This document shows, one piece after another, positions 13,690 to 21,484 of a stretch of 64,000 bases of DNA. Within the stretch, counting starts at the first letter, position 1. The number at the start of each line of letters is the position of its first letter. The DNA is taken from positions 1-64,000 of the forward strand of contig NZ_PTJC01000005.1 of NCBI RefSeq assembly GCF_002934605.1. Reading direction: 5' to 3'. Below the pieces are notes generated by a model that did no database searches, was not told the DNA's origin, and saw nothing but the letters and a program-made list of their open reading frames with translations. This DNA is from Neolewinella xylanilytica. Lineage in GTDB: Bacteria; Bacteroidota; Bacteroidia; Chitinophagales; Saprospiraceae. A program made the position numbers and the translations under genes.

Positions 13690-16455
13690 TTATTTCCCGC
13701 TGACGATCACCCTCCGTACGGCCGTAGCCCCGGTGGCGATGTCCGTGACCCGCAGCGTGTACACGCCGGAGGGGTAGTCCGTTACCGGTAAACTGATCGC
13801 ACTCCGGAAATCCTCGCGTAGCAATCGCCGACCGGTCGCGTCCGTCAGTTCGGCCCGCAGTTCCGCCGTGGACAGGGAATACGCAAAGTGAATCCAGTCG
13901 TTGGTAGGGTTGGGATACAGCTTTACGGTTCCGGGGAGCGCGTTCGTCAGGCCGGTCGTCTTCTCCAGGCGACCGTCGCAGTTCTCGTCGATCGTGTTGC
14001 CGGTGATTTCCTCGGCGGCGGGGTTGATGGCGGGGTCTTCGTCGTTGCAGTCCTGGTAGAAATGGTACTTATCGTCGTCCTTGTCCAGATCGGCGACCAT
14101 GGTCGAGATCACGGTATTCGTGATTACGGGCTTATTGGCGTCGAAGTAGATGGCCGCGTTGTTTTTCACGACGGTGAAGTCCTCCAATTCCGGGCGCGCC
14201 CGGATGTCGAAGGTGACGAAGCCCTGGCTGGCGGCGTGGTTCACGTTGCTGTCGGGCAGGTAGATGTTGTCGAAGCGGAAGACTACCCGGCCGGCCTCGT
14301 GCATCTTCACCGTATACGGATGGCTGGCGGCGACCTCCCGGAAGGTGGACAGGTCGTGCAGGACGGTCAGCTCGTCCTCGATCAATACGGTATAGGCCGT
14401 ATCGTTGCCCGTATTCTGGAAGCGCACGGTATAGGTGATCGTCTCGTCCAGCTGAGTATAGTTGCTGTTGGTCGGTTCCTTGCGGCTCGGGCTGACCAGC
14501 ATATCGTTGGGGTCGTAGGCGCAGCGCAGTTGCTCGGTGGAGGTGTCGGAGCTGGCGGCGGTGAGGCCTCCGGCGGTAGCGGCCGTGGCCTCCCCGGTGA
14601 GGAGGATGTCGGTGCCGACGGCGGTTTCGTCCGGGGTAGTCACCTTTAGCAGGCTGTAAAAGGGTTGCCCGGGCTGCAACGTATCGAAGGCGTAGGTGAG
14701 AACTTGCCCGCTTTGTGTCTTCGGGGCCGGGGAAGATTCCACGAAGGTCACCCCATCCGGCAGGGTGAGGGTAGCCGTACCGGCCAGGGGCAAGCAACCG
14801 TCGTTGAGGACGGTGAACCAGACCGGCACGTCCGAGTTACAGCGCAGCCGGCCGGTGTTGACGAGCAACCGCAGCTTGGCCGCCGATTCGTCGGGTTGGT
14901 AACCGAAGGCGATGGCGGGTGGATTCGCGACACTGAAGGTGCCGGCGTAGCTTTCGGTCGCCGACGTTAGGGTGTAGCATTCGAGCGGATCGGTGGTAAC
15001 CGAATAGGGAGCGCCGTGGGCCAGGGGCAGGCTGAAGTTCCCGTCCTCGTCCGTAAACAGTTTCGTATCGCCATTGAAGATAGCCATATTGGGCAGGCCG
15101 GGTTCTTCTGCATCGCGAGTGCCGTTGCCGTTATCGTCGCGGAATGCGCTGCCGCTCAGGACGGACTGCTCGTTGACGGTCAGGTAGTGTATCTCGTGGC
15201 CCAGCGTGGCGTCCGTGGCAGCGAAGTACAGGCGATTGCCTACTACGGCCAGCCCCGGGTCGGCGGCGTTGGTGCTGCGGTCGGCGGTCACTTCCTGTAA
15301 GATGTCCGCAACGGGATCGAAGAGGTAGAGGGGGTGATGGGGGGAAAGGAAGGCAACGAAGGAGCCCAGGCGGGCGAATTCCTGTGGGCCGTCTGCGTCC
15401 ATGGCCGGTATGGCCCCGAGGTTACGGGTACCGGCTACCGTTCCGTTGCTGCGGCCGAGGGTCCACTGCCCGAAGGCGTCCACCCGGGCGTAGAGGACCT
15501 CGGTGTCGCTAAGCCGGAAGACTTTCGTGGGCCGGTTGAGATCGTTGGGAGCGGCCACCACTTCGGTCGCGGCGCCGCTTACGTAATCGATGCCGTAGAC
15601 GATGCCGTTTTCGCCCAACGCGACCAACTTACCGGCGAGCGCGGCACTTACCGTGGGGCGAATGGTTGCGGCGTGCACGGCTCCGCCGCCGGTGAAGGTG
15701 AAAAAGCGGCTGACGGAGCGTTCGTTCGTACCCCGATAGCTCAGGAGCAGCCGGTCCGCGACGCGGGTGAAACGGAGGGTGGTCGTCGTCTCGATGGTGC
15801 CGAAGTTGGTAACGGTGCCGCCGACTACGTCATAGGCCGCCGGACCGGAGCCACCGTCCTGAAAGTGGCTGAAGTAAACGTGGCCGTCTAGCTGGGCGAT
15901 ACTACCGCAGAGTGGCTGGGAAAGGGAGGCTAGCGTGTCGGCAACGACGATGCGGACGCTTTCGTCGAGGGGGCTAAGCTCGAGCAACTGACGGACGTGG
16001 CGGCCGAGGGTGGCGTCGCGTTGCTCCCGTACAAGGTAAAAGTTATCACCACTCATCACCGGTTCAGTGTAAGTGAATTCTTCCTTATTGAGCAGGTCGA
16101 ACTGCAGCTCGCGGGGGTACGGCAGGCGGGCGTCCACCTTGACGTAGTAACTTTTCGGGCCGTCGGCATAATAGAAGTAGTACTCCTGCCCGCGGTTACC
16201 GAGGGTTTGGAGCCCGCTGCGGAAACCGACGTTGCTGTCTCCCGCGAAGCTGACCGTAGAGCTTGCCGATCCGTTGGACAGGTAATTAATATCGCCTTCC
16301 ACGGCCCAGAACACCTTGCCGGCGATGGCACCGAGCTCGAGGATAGCTTTTTCTTCGCCGGTGGGTTGGATATCCAGTACGCCGACTTGGTGGGGAATGC
16401 TTTGACCGGCCAGCAAAAGCGGCAGGAAGAACAAGGGGAGCAGGTATAGTTTCAT
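13690..16455 (-). CDS. Large T9SS type A secreted protein with DUF7619-like and metal-binding motif
   Basis: From ATG at 16455 the protein has 921 residues and begins with a signal peptide (KLYLLPLFFLPLLLAGQ). The first half holds ELP-type 'report' repeats ('VDAFGQWTLGRSNGTVAGTRN', 'ATLGHEIHYL'). An SdrD-like B domain follows ('GSAFRDDNGNGTRDAEEPGLPN', 'FTDEDGNFSLPL'). Next comes a DUF7619-type conserved region ('DPNDMLVSPSRKEPTNSNY', 'ITYTVRFQNTGNDTAY', 'AAIYFDANKPVITNT') and an acidic, probably Ca-binding motif ('QDCNDEDPAINPAAEEI', 'IDENCDG'). The C-terminus is a type A sorting domain ('LYPNPTNDW', 'LPVTDYPSGVYTLRV'). It lies 18 bp from the convergent CHU_C gene. It is a cell-surface or released adhesin-like protein. 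Confidence 0.85.
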   Translation of the reverse strand: MKLYLLPLFFLPLLLAGQSIPHQVGVLDIQPTGEEKAILELGAIAGKVFWAVEGDINYLSNGSASSTVSFAGDSNVGFRSGLQTLGNRGQEYYFYYADGPKSYYVKVDARLPYPRELQFDLLNKEEFTYTEPVMSGDNFYLVREQRDATLGRHVRQLLELSPLDESVRIVVADTLASLSQPLCGSIAQLDGHVYFSHFQDGGSGPAAYDVVGGTVTNFGTIETTTTLRFTRVADRLLLSYRGTNERSVSRFFTFTGGGAVHAATIRPTVSAALAGKLVALGENGIVYGIDYVSGAATEVVAAPNDLNRPTKVFRLSDTEVLYARVDAFGQWTLGRSNGTVAGTRNLGAIPAMDADGPQEFARLGSFVAFLSPHHPLYLFDPVADILQEVTADRSTNAADPGLAVVGNRLYFAATDATLGHEIHYLTVNEQSVLSGSAFRDDNGNGTRDAEEPGLPNMAIFNGDTKLFTDEDGNFSLPLAHGAPYSVTTDPLECYTLTSATESYAGTFSVANPPAIAFGYQPDESAAKLRLLVNTGRLRCNSDVPVWFTVLNDGCLPLAGTATLTLPDGVTFVESSPAPKTQSGQVLTYAFDTLQPGQPFYSLLKVTTPDETAVGTDILLTGEATAATAGGLTAASSDTSTEQLRCAYDPNDMLVSPSRKEPTNSNYTQLDETITYTVRFQNTGNDTAYTVLIEDELTVLHDLSTFREVAASHPYTVKMHEAGRVVFRFDNIYLPDSNVNHAASQGFVTFDIRARPELEDFTVVKNNAAIYFDANKPVITNTVISTMVADLDKDDDKYHFYQDCNDEDPAINPAAEEITGNTIDENCDGRLEKTTGLTNALPGTVKLYPNPTNDWIHFAYSLSTAELRAELTDATGRRLLREDFRSAISLPVTDYPSGVYTLRVTDIATGATAVRRVIVSGK

Positions 16456-16579
16456 CGATAGGGATAGGCTAAATAGCCGCACGGCACGGAAGCAACCACC
16501 GAAATATCGGCCTTGCGGTACCCCTGGCGGGGGCAGTGCGGTATGTATAATTCACGAGAGACTACAGGTAAACGACCGC

Positions 16580-16605
16580 GGGGCTTCCCTTATTTCGGAA
16601 GCCCC
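16580..16605. terminator. Hairpin downstream of the NmrA gene
   Basis: GGGGCTTCC and GGAAGCCCC form a perfect 9-bp stem with an 8-nt loop, 20 bp after the stop of the gene at 16625. There is no strong T-run. It probably separates the NmrA/DUF1772 unit from the gene ending at 13690. Confidence 0.5.
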
Positions 16606-16624
16606 GGTTCTCGGTCGTAGCCGC

Positions 16625-17464
16625 TCAGGATGAGCTCGGCACCCGGTTCCAGATCCCGCTATCGGCGGTTTCCCGCACGTAGTCGGAAAAGTCCCGCGCC
16701 GGCCGGCCGAGCACCCGTTCGATGTCGCCGCTGACGTCCTCGTTGCCGGGCTTGCCCAGCACTTCCCCGAAGAGGTAGCCGATCAGCCACACGTAGTCGG
16801 GCGGAAGGTCGTGGTTCCGAAGGCCCTCCACGTATTCCTCCAGGGGCACCGGCACGTAGCGGATGTACCGCCGCGTTGCCGCCGCGATTTCCTCGACGAC
16901 TTCTGGGAAGGTGAGTTGGCGCGGCCCGGTGAGCTCATAGATGCGCCCGTCGTGGCGATCGTCGAGCAGGCTCTGTACGGCCACCTCGGCAATGTCGCCG
17001 GTATCGACGTACGGGATCGGGGCTTCCGGCTTCGGCAGGGCGACCGTGCCGGATAGAATGGGCTCCATAAGGAAGCTCTCGCTGAAGTTCTGGCTGAACC
17101 AGCTGGCCCGCAAAATGGTGTAGGGGATGCCGGAATCGGCTACGATACGTTCGCAACGCTCCGCTTCCTGCTCACCCTTTCCGGAGAGCAGCACCACCTT
17201 CCGCACGCCCCCGGCCACGGCCAGGTACGTCAGGTCGGAAATGGCCTTCGCAGCGCCGGGCACCGCCAGGTCGGGCTGAAAGCTGACGTACAGGCGATCG
17301 ATGCCCGCCAGCGCCGCGGGCCAGGTAGCCGGATTCTCCCAGTCGAAGGGAGGGCTGTTGCGACGGGAACCGATCCGGACGGGCTCGCCGAGCGCCCGGA
17401 GTTGCTGAACTACTTTGCGGCCGGTCTTGCCGGTGCCGCCGATTACGAGGGTTGTGGATGACAT
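16625..17464 (-). CDS. NmrA family NAD(P)-binding protein
   Basis: From ATG at 17464 (280 resida encoded, 279 residues) the protein opens with MSSTTLVIGGTGKTGRKVVQ, the GxxGxxG dinucleotide loop of atypical SDRs. It continues with 'VVLLSGKGEQEAERCE', 'YTILRASWFSQNFSE', 'PYVDTGDIAEVAV' and 'YELTGPRQLTFPEVVEEIA', the typical NmrA/NAD(P)H:quinone oxidoreductase-2 landmarks. The longer frame from 17554 crosses the intergenic gap and is unlikely. It lies 58 bp downstream of the DUF1772 gene on the same strand, and the AraC gene at 18112 is next upstream. A role in redox sensing or quinone reduction is inferred. Confidence 0.85.
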   Translation of the reverse strand: MSSTTLVIGGTGKTGRKVVQQLRALGEPVRIGSRRNSPPFDWENPATWPAALAGIDRLYVSFQPDLAVPGAAKAISDLTYLAVAGGVRKVVLLSGKGEQEAERCERIVADSGIPYTILRASWFSQNFSESFLMEPILSGTVALPKPEAPIPYVDTGDIAEVAVQSLLDDRHDGRIYELTGPRQLTFPEVVEEIAAATRRYIRYVPVPLEEYVEGLRNHDLPPDYVWLIGYLFGEVLGKPGNEDVSGDIERVLGRPARDFSDYVRETADSGIWNRVPSSS

Positions 17465-17522
17465 GATAAAGGAAATTGATTGGTGAAAAAATGGAGGTCC
17501 CCGGCGGGGGTTCCGGGATAGG

Positions 17523-18023
17523 TTATTGATGGGGCCCGGTCGTGAGCGCGCCAACCACCGCAGCGGCGAAGCTGAGTACCGCGGCCGCCGTACGTACGGT
17601 ATGCAGGCGGTTCCAGCGGCTTTCGTAGGCTTTGCGGGTAGTGGCTTCCTCCTCGGGCAGTAGGTCGGCCAGGTCCAACGCGTCCAGGGCCTCGTTCAGT
17701 GGCACGTTCCCGAAGGCCGTGACGCCGAAGGTGCCGATGAGGTAGAGCAGGGTAGCGGCCAGCCACCAACCCCAGCTGCCATCGCCGCGGTACTGCAGGA
17801 GGGTAGCCGCGGCCAGGGCCAAGGGGCTGCCGAAAAAGACCAGGAAGAAGGCGGGATTGAGGATGGCCCGGTTGATCGACTGCATCACGTAGAGGTAGTA
17901 GGCGTCGCCAACCTGCCGGGTACCGGGGATGACCGAAAATTCCCAGCCGTAAAACAGGCCGGCGGAGAGCCCCGTCAGCACCACGGAAGAGAAGCAAGTA
18001 AGCGTGTTGATCGTCGTTTCCAT
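17523..18023 (-). CDS. DUF1772 (anthrone oxygenase-like) membrane protein
   Basis: This 166-residue integral membrane protein has four predicted helices. It matches DUF1772, a family related to anthrone oxygenases: 'GLSAGLFYGWEFSVIPG', 'FFLVFFGSPLALAAATLL', 'GTFGVTAFGNVPLNEALD' and a final 'WNRLHTVRTAAAVLSFAA'. The conserved N-x-P-x-N and W-x-x-x-H residues are present. It is followed by the NmrA gene (58 bp) and preceded by the AraC gene. Family members often neighbour NAD(P)-binding proteins and AraC/TetR regulators, which suggests a shared oxidative detoxification role, but the substrate is unknown. Confidence 0.85.
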   Translation of the reverse strand: METTINTLTCFSSVVLTGLSAGLFYGWEFSVIPGTRQVGDAYYLYVMQSINRAILNPAFFLVFFGSPLALAAATLLQYRGDGSWGWWLAATLLYLIGTFGVTAFGNVPLNEALDALDLADLLPEEEATTRKAYESRWNRLHTVRTAAAVLSFAAAVVGALTTGPHQ

Positions 18024-18024
18024 C

Positions 18025-18046
18025 GTCGTCTATCTTTGTTGACGAC
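18025..18046. promoter_or_regulatory. Inverted repeat at the DUF1772 start, possible operator
   Basis: GTCGTC-N10-GACGAC lies immediately upstream of the DUF1772 ATG (18023) in the 88-bp gap to the AraC gene. Its position over the leader would suit a regulator site or an mRNA hairpin. A TATCTTTG inside the loop points to the plus strand, where no gene follows. Confidence 0.3.
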
Positions 18047-18111
18047 ACGAAACTACCGGCACCCCGCAGCGGCGGCTGGTCCGAAAGGGAGTCAGATTGG
18101 TTCGAAAGGGA

Positions 18112-18933
18112 TTACCGCCGGATTTCGCTCGGGCGATAGCCAAATTTCCGGGCAAAAGCCTTGGAAAAGGAGCTTAGGCTATCGTAGCCCACCTCCCAGG
18201 CAGCCTCCTGCACGCTCATCTCTCCGCGCCGGAGCAGGTCGTGGGCGGTGGTCAGTCGCTCGTTCTGCAGATACTTGAAAACCGGTACGCCGAAGAGCTC
18301 CTTGAATTCCTTTTTCAGCTTGTAGGTATTCAGGCCGATCCGGCGGGACAACTCGGAAAGCGAGGGTGGGGCATCCAGGTGCTCGATCAAAATCCTCCGG
18401 GCTTCCTCCAGCTGGCTTCTTTCCCGCTGCGGGATGGAGCCCGTCGGTTCGGCGGCCAGCAAGCCGAAAAACTGGGCCAGCAAACCTGTCGTCTGACTCC
18501 TGTAAAAGAGGATGCGCGGCCGGCCGGCGAGCTGGGTATGGAAGACCTGCTCCACCGAAGTCTGCATCGCCGGCCCCATGAAGCGGGTGGGCCCCTCGAC
18601 GAAGTGATCGCGGGGGTCCAGCAGTTGCTGCAGCAGTTCGCCGAAGAGTTCGCCCTCGTAGTCGGGCAGGCGGTCCAGGTTCCGCGCGGCGGTGGCGATC
18701 ACGATGCACTCCAGCGGCGTATCGGGCCGGACGGTGTGGACGAATTCGACTTCCTGGTCGGCGTAGAAGGCCAGCGCCAGTCCCCGCGTGTGCTCGTATA
18801 CCTTTTCCCGGCCTGCGTAGCGCACCTTCAGTTCCACGTTCCCCGATCCGTACAGTGCTACGGCGATCAGCGGCTCCTCGAAGCGGCAGCTGTCCACCGT
18901 CGGGCGGTCGGCGGTCGCCGTTTCCACCAGCAC
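18112..18933 (-). CDS. AraC-family transcriptional regulator
   Basis: The protein has 273 residues. The N-terminal 150 have no clear cupin signature. The C-terminal AraC double helix-turn-helix spans about 170-273 with 'LSELSRRIGLNTYKLKKEFK' and 'VQEAAWEVGYDSLSSFSKAF', ending 'KFGYRPSEIRR'. The helix-turn-helix pattern 'RIGLNTYKLKKGFK' resembles PchR/YbtA-type regulators. It lies directly upstream of, and reads the same way as, the DUF1772 and NmrA genes (88-bp gap), so it probably controls them. The effector is unknown. Confidence 0.88.
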   Translation of the reverse strand: MLVETATADRPTVDSCRFEEPLIAVALYGSGNVELKVRYAGREKVYEHTRGLALAFYADQEVEFVHTVRPDTPLECIVIATAARNLDRLPDYEGELFGELLQQLLDPRDHFVEGPTRFMGPAMQTSVEQVFHTQLAGRPRILFYRSQTTGLLAQFFGLLAAEPTGSIPQRERSQLEEARRILIEHLDAPPSLSELSRRIGLNTYKLKKEFKELFGVPVFKYLQNERLTTAHDLLRRGEMSVQEAAWEVGYDSLSSFSKAFARKFGYRPSEIRR

Positions 18934-19050
18934 GGTGTAGTCGTTGATGTCTAGAATGTCACGGGTGATAATCCAGCGGGATTGACTCGGGGACCACTAA
19001 GATACCGGCTTCACCCCTGCCAGTCAAGGCGTGATCAGTGCGGTCGGTGC

Positions 19051-19704
19051 TTAGCCCGGCTTCTCGCGCAAATACCCGAATTCCACCAATTCGCGCACCG
19101 CGGAGAGCTTACGAATACGCCGGTCCGCGATCAGGTACAGCTCGTCGGCCACCGCGAGGACGGTGCGGTACTGGTGGTCCGACAGCAGCACCCCTTTGCG
19201 CGTTGCTACCCGCCGGATCGTATCCGTGAGCATATCCTTGTGCAGCGGCATGATATTGGAAAAGGGCTCGTCCAGAACGGTATAGCGGGTATCCGCTTCC
19301 AGCGCGATCAGGGTGACAAGCAGCCGTTCCGTACCGGGGGAAAGATCCCGGAGCTGCGTACCGTCCAATTCCGGGAACAGGGGATAGCGTTCGTAGAATG
19401 CGCCCGCCCGCAGTCCGTAGTGGGTGAGTAAGGCCGAAACGGTAAGTCGCGGTGGATGGGCGGCATCCTGGGGAATGTAGTTGATGAGTCCGGGTACGGT
19501 GTAGGGTTTGGCTATTCGCCGCCCGTCGACCGATACGCTCAAGTCCGGATCGCTGTACAGCCCGCAGATCGACCGGAAAATGCTGGACTTCCCCGTTCCG
19601 TTCCGCCCCAGGAGCGCCGTTACCCGTCCCGGTTCGATGCGCAGCGTGCTGGCCTCCAGCACCCGCCGGCCACCGTAAACGATCGTGACGTTTTCCAGTA
19701 CCAC
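19051..19704 (-). CDS. ABC transporter ATP-binding protein
   Basis: From GTG at 19704 the protein has 217 residues. Walker A is LLGRNGTGKSS, and the signature region is 'LRDLSPGTERLL', a degenerate form of LSGGQ. Walker B is 'YTVLDEPFSN' and the H-loop is 'GVLLSDHQYR'. The GTG follows the TAG of the upstream membrane-protein gene by one base, a coupled arrangement; the longer frame to 19749 merely overlaps that gene. It is single-domain, and the unusual signature (SPGTE) and short length suggest a small exporter or a non-classical partner. Confidence 0.85.
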   Translation of the reverse strand: MVLENVTIVYGGRRVLEASTLRIEPGRVTALLGRNGTGKSSIFRSICGLYSDPDLSVSVDGRRIAKPYTVPGLINYIPQDAAHPPRLTVSALLTHYGLRAGAFYERYPLFPELDGTQLRDLSPGTERLLVTLIALEADTRYTVLDEPFSNIMPLHKDMLTDTIRRVATRKGVLLSDHQYRTVLAVADELYLIADRRIRKLSAVRELVEFGYLREKPG

Positions 19705-19705
19705 C

Positions 19706-20041
19706 CTAGCGCAGGAAAAGGATGAGGCAGGACAGGAGCAGGAAAGCAACCATATCGAGGAGCAGAAAGGTGGCCTGCAACCGCCATAGCTCCAGGTTCA
19801 TATTCAGAAAAAATACCGCATTGTTGCCGGTTCGCCGGTGGTGGATCGCCATCAGCACCGCCGACAGGATGGCGTTGGCCAGGCATTGGATAAAAAGGGC
19901 CACCAAACCGGAGAAATAAACGGGAAGCAACAGTAGCGCACCCAGCAACAATACCGGAAAGATGAGCCGGTCGTGGTATAGGAGCGCATACCGCAGGTAG
20001 CGAAAGCGATGGTTGCGTCGGTCTGTCTGCTCGAGCTGCAC
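19706..20041 (-). CDS. Small hydrophobic membrane protein, putative partner of the ABC ATPase
   Basis: The protein has 111 residues with three predicted membrane helices (about 29-48, 50-66 and 90-110) after a basic N-terminus (RRNHRFRYLRYALLYHDR). It is not similar to any permease family I recognise, but it is translationally linked to the ATPase gene (stop codon one base before the next start). It may be a minimal membrane subunit or a fragment of a larger one. Downstream of the ATPase lies a 117-bp gap to the AraC gene. Confidence 0.6.
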   Translation of the reverse strand: MQLEQTDRRNHRFRYLRYALLYHDRLIFPVLLLGALLLLPVYFSGLVALFIQCLANAILSAVLMAIHHRRTGNNAVFFLNMNLELWRLQATFLLLDMVAFLLLSCLILFLR

Positions 20042-20164
20042 CTCCCGAAGTTATTCGACGGATAGCATCCATCCGTTAGGAAGGTGTTAAACATCAACGC
20101 CCCGGTCGATCATCCGAAAGGTTAATCGATCGCCGGGCCCGGGATGGTTGGGGTAGTCAAGCCA

Positions 20165-20179
20165 CCCGCGCTCCGGCGC
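20165..20179 (+). repeat. Dispersed GC-rich intergenic motif, copy 2
   Basis: CCCGCGCTCCGGCGC followed by seven A, in the 265-bp gap 20042-20306. Same motif as at 10026, 33276 and 63081. Confidence 0.5.
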
Positions 20180-20306
20180 AAAAAAACAGGCATTTGGACA
20201 TCCGATGTGTCGTCGGCGATGGCCGTAATTTCTCCGGTGGTGTATGCAGGCTTCACCATCGCATACTCCCGTTGCTCCAGGTAATCCTGATCGGGTGTAA
20301 AGGTAC

Positions 20307-21476
20307 CTACCGCCCGACCACCAGAAACTTCGTGCGCGTACGACCCGCCGCGTCCGTGGCCCGGATTAGGTAGGATCCCGGAGAAAGTCGGTGCTGTAGC
20401 GTGATCCGCAGGTCGGGCGTGCCGGCGGCGACGGTGGTTTCGAGCAATTGCCGGCCCCCGGCATCGTAGATCGTCAACGCCAGGCGATCCGTTCCGACGG
20501 TCGGCCGCAGGTTGAAGTGCGTACCTTCGTTCGGGTTGGGGTAGAGGGTGAAATCCCAGTCGGGGGTGGCGGCGGAGCGCGTGAGCGGAATAAAGTCCGA
20601 AACGGTAGTCCGGCCCTGTAGGTCGTGAAACTGCAGGCGGTAGTGGCTGGTGCCCGTGGCGACCTCCGGGTCCTGCATCCGGTACCCCCGCCGTTCGCCC
20701 GGCGCCGTGAAGCCCGCGGCGGCGACGTTACCCACCTCCTCCGGTCCGGTACCTTCGGCTATTTTCTGGACCGTAAAGTAATCGGTTTCGACTTCCGCTT
20801 CCGTTTCCCACTCCAGCAGGGCGTAGGTTCCGTAGTCGGTGGCCGTAAAGCTGATCAGCTTCAGGGGCACGGCCACCGCCCCGAAGTAGACGGCATGGTC
20901 GAATCCCGAGCCGGTTCCCCCGGTGTATAGCGCGTTGAGGACCGCAGTGCCGCCGAGCGCGGTCTGGGTGAGGAGGTCCTGGTCGTGGCCGTCGCCCGCG
21001 CCGCCGGCGTAGAGCAGCAGCGGCTCTCCGGCGATGGTGGTTCCGGTCAGCACGATCCGGTCGTGCCCGTCACCCGCGCCGCCGGCGTAGAGTATTTGCA
21101 GGGAACGGCCGTCCACAGCGACGGCCCCTTGTTCGCCGCGGTCGTGGCCGTCGCCCGGGCCACCGGCGTAGAGCATGGCCAGCGATGGTCCCCCGAGGCT
21201 CGTGGCGTAGATCGTACGCCCGTCGTGGCCATCGCCGCGACCACCACCATAGAAAACCAGCAGGGAGGTCCCATCCAGCAGACTTGCGTTTTGTATCCGG
21301 TTGGCATGCCCGTCGGCGGCACCGCCCCCGTACAGCGGCCGGATGCCCGCAGGTTTCCCCTTCAGGTTGATCTGTACCGACCGGCTTCGGCCGTGGCCGT
21401 CATCGGGTCCGCCCCGGTACTGAGCGACCAGCGGCAGGGTAGCGACCAGCATGGTGAGGAGGAGAGCATGTCGCAT
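20307..21476 (-). CDS. T9SS type A protein with seven GGxGDGHD repeats
   Basis: From ATG at 21476 the protein has 389 residues with a short signal peptide (RHALLLTMLVATLPLVAQ). Between residues about 19 and 205 the motif [YF]-x-GG-x-x-DGH[DAG] recurs seven times (YRGGPDDGHG, YGGGAADGHA, YGGGRGDGHD, YAGGPGDGHD, YAGGAGDGHD twice, YTGGTGSGFD), spaced about 26-33 residues. A fibronectin-like segment follows ('FTATDYGTYALLEWETEAEV'), and a type A sorting domain ends it ('LYPNPNEGTHFNLRPTVG', 'LSPGSYLIRATDA'). The acidic Asp-Gly-His repeats could bind a metal or form a propeller. It is 8 bp downstream of the SUMF1-domain gene and is probably co-transcribed. Confidence 0.8.
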   Translation of the reverse strand: MRHALLLTMLVATLPLVAQYRGGPDDGHGRSRSVQINLKGKPAGIRPLYGGGAADGHANRIQNASLLDGTSLLVFYGGGRGDGHDGRTIYATSLGGPSLAMLYAGGPGDGHDRGEQGAVAVDGRSLQILYAGGAGDGHDRIVLTGTTIAGEPLLLYAGGAGDGHDQDLLTQTALGGTAVLNALYTGGTGSGFDHAVYFGAVAVPLKLISFTATDYGTYALLEWETEAEVETDYFTVQKIAEGTGPEEVGNVAAAGFTAPGERRGYRMQDPEVATGTSHYRLQFHDLQGRTTVSDFIPLTRSAATPDWDFTLYPNPNEGTHFNLRPTVGTDRLALTIYDAGGRQLLETTVAAGTPDLRITLQHRLSPGSYLIRATDAAGRTRTKFLVVGR

Positions 21477-21484
21477 GGTTCCGG

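Noticed and set aside
18031-18038. TATCTTTG promoter element on the plus strand
   Set aside because: It points away from the DUF1772 gene and into the 3' end of the AraC gene, with no plus-strand gene after it.
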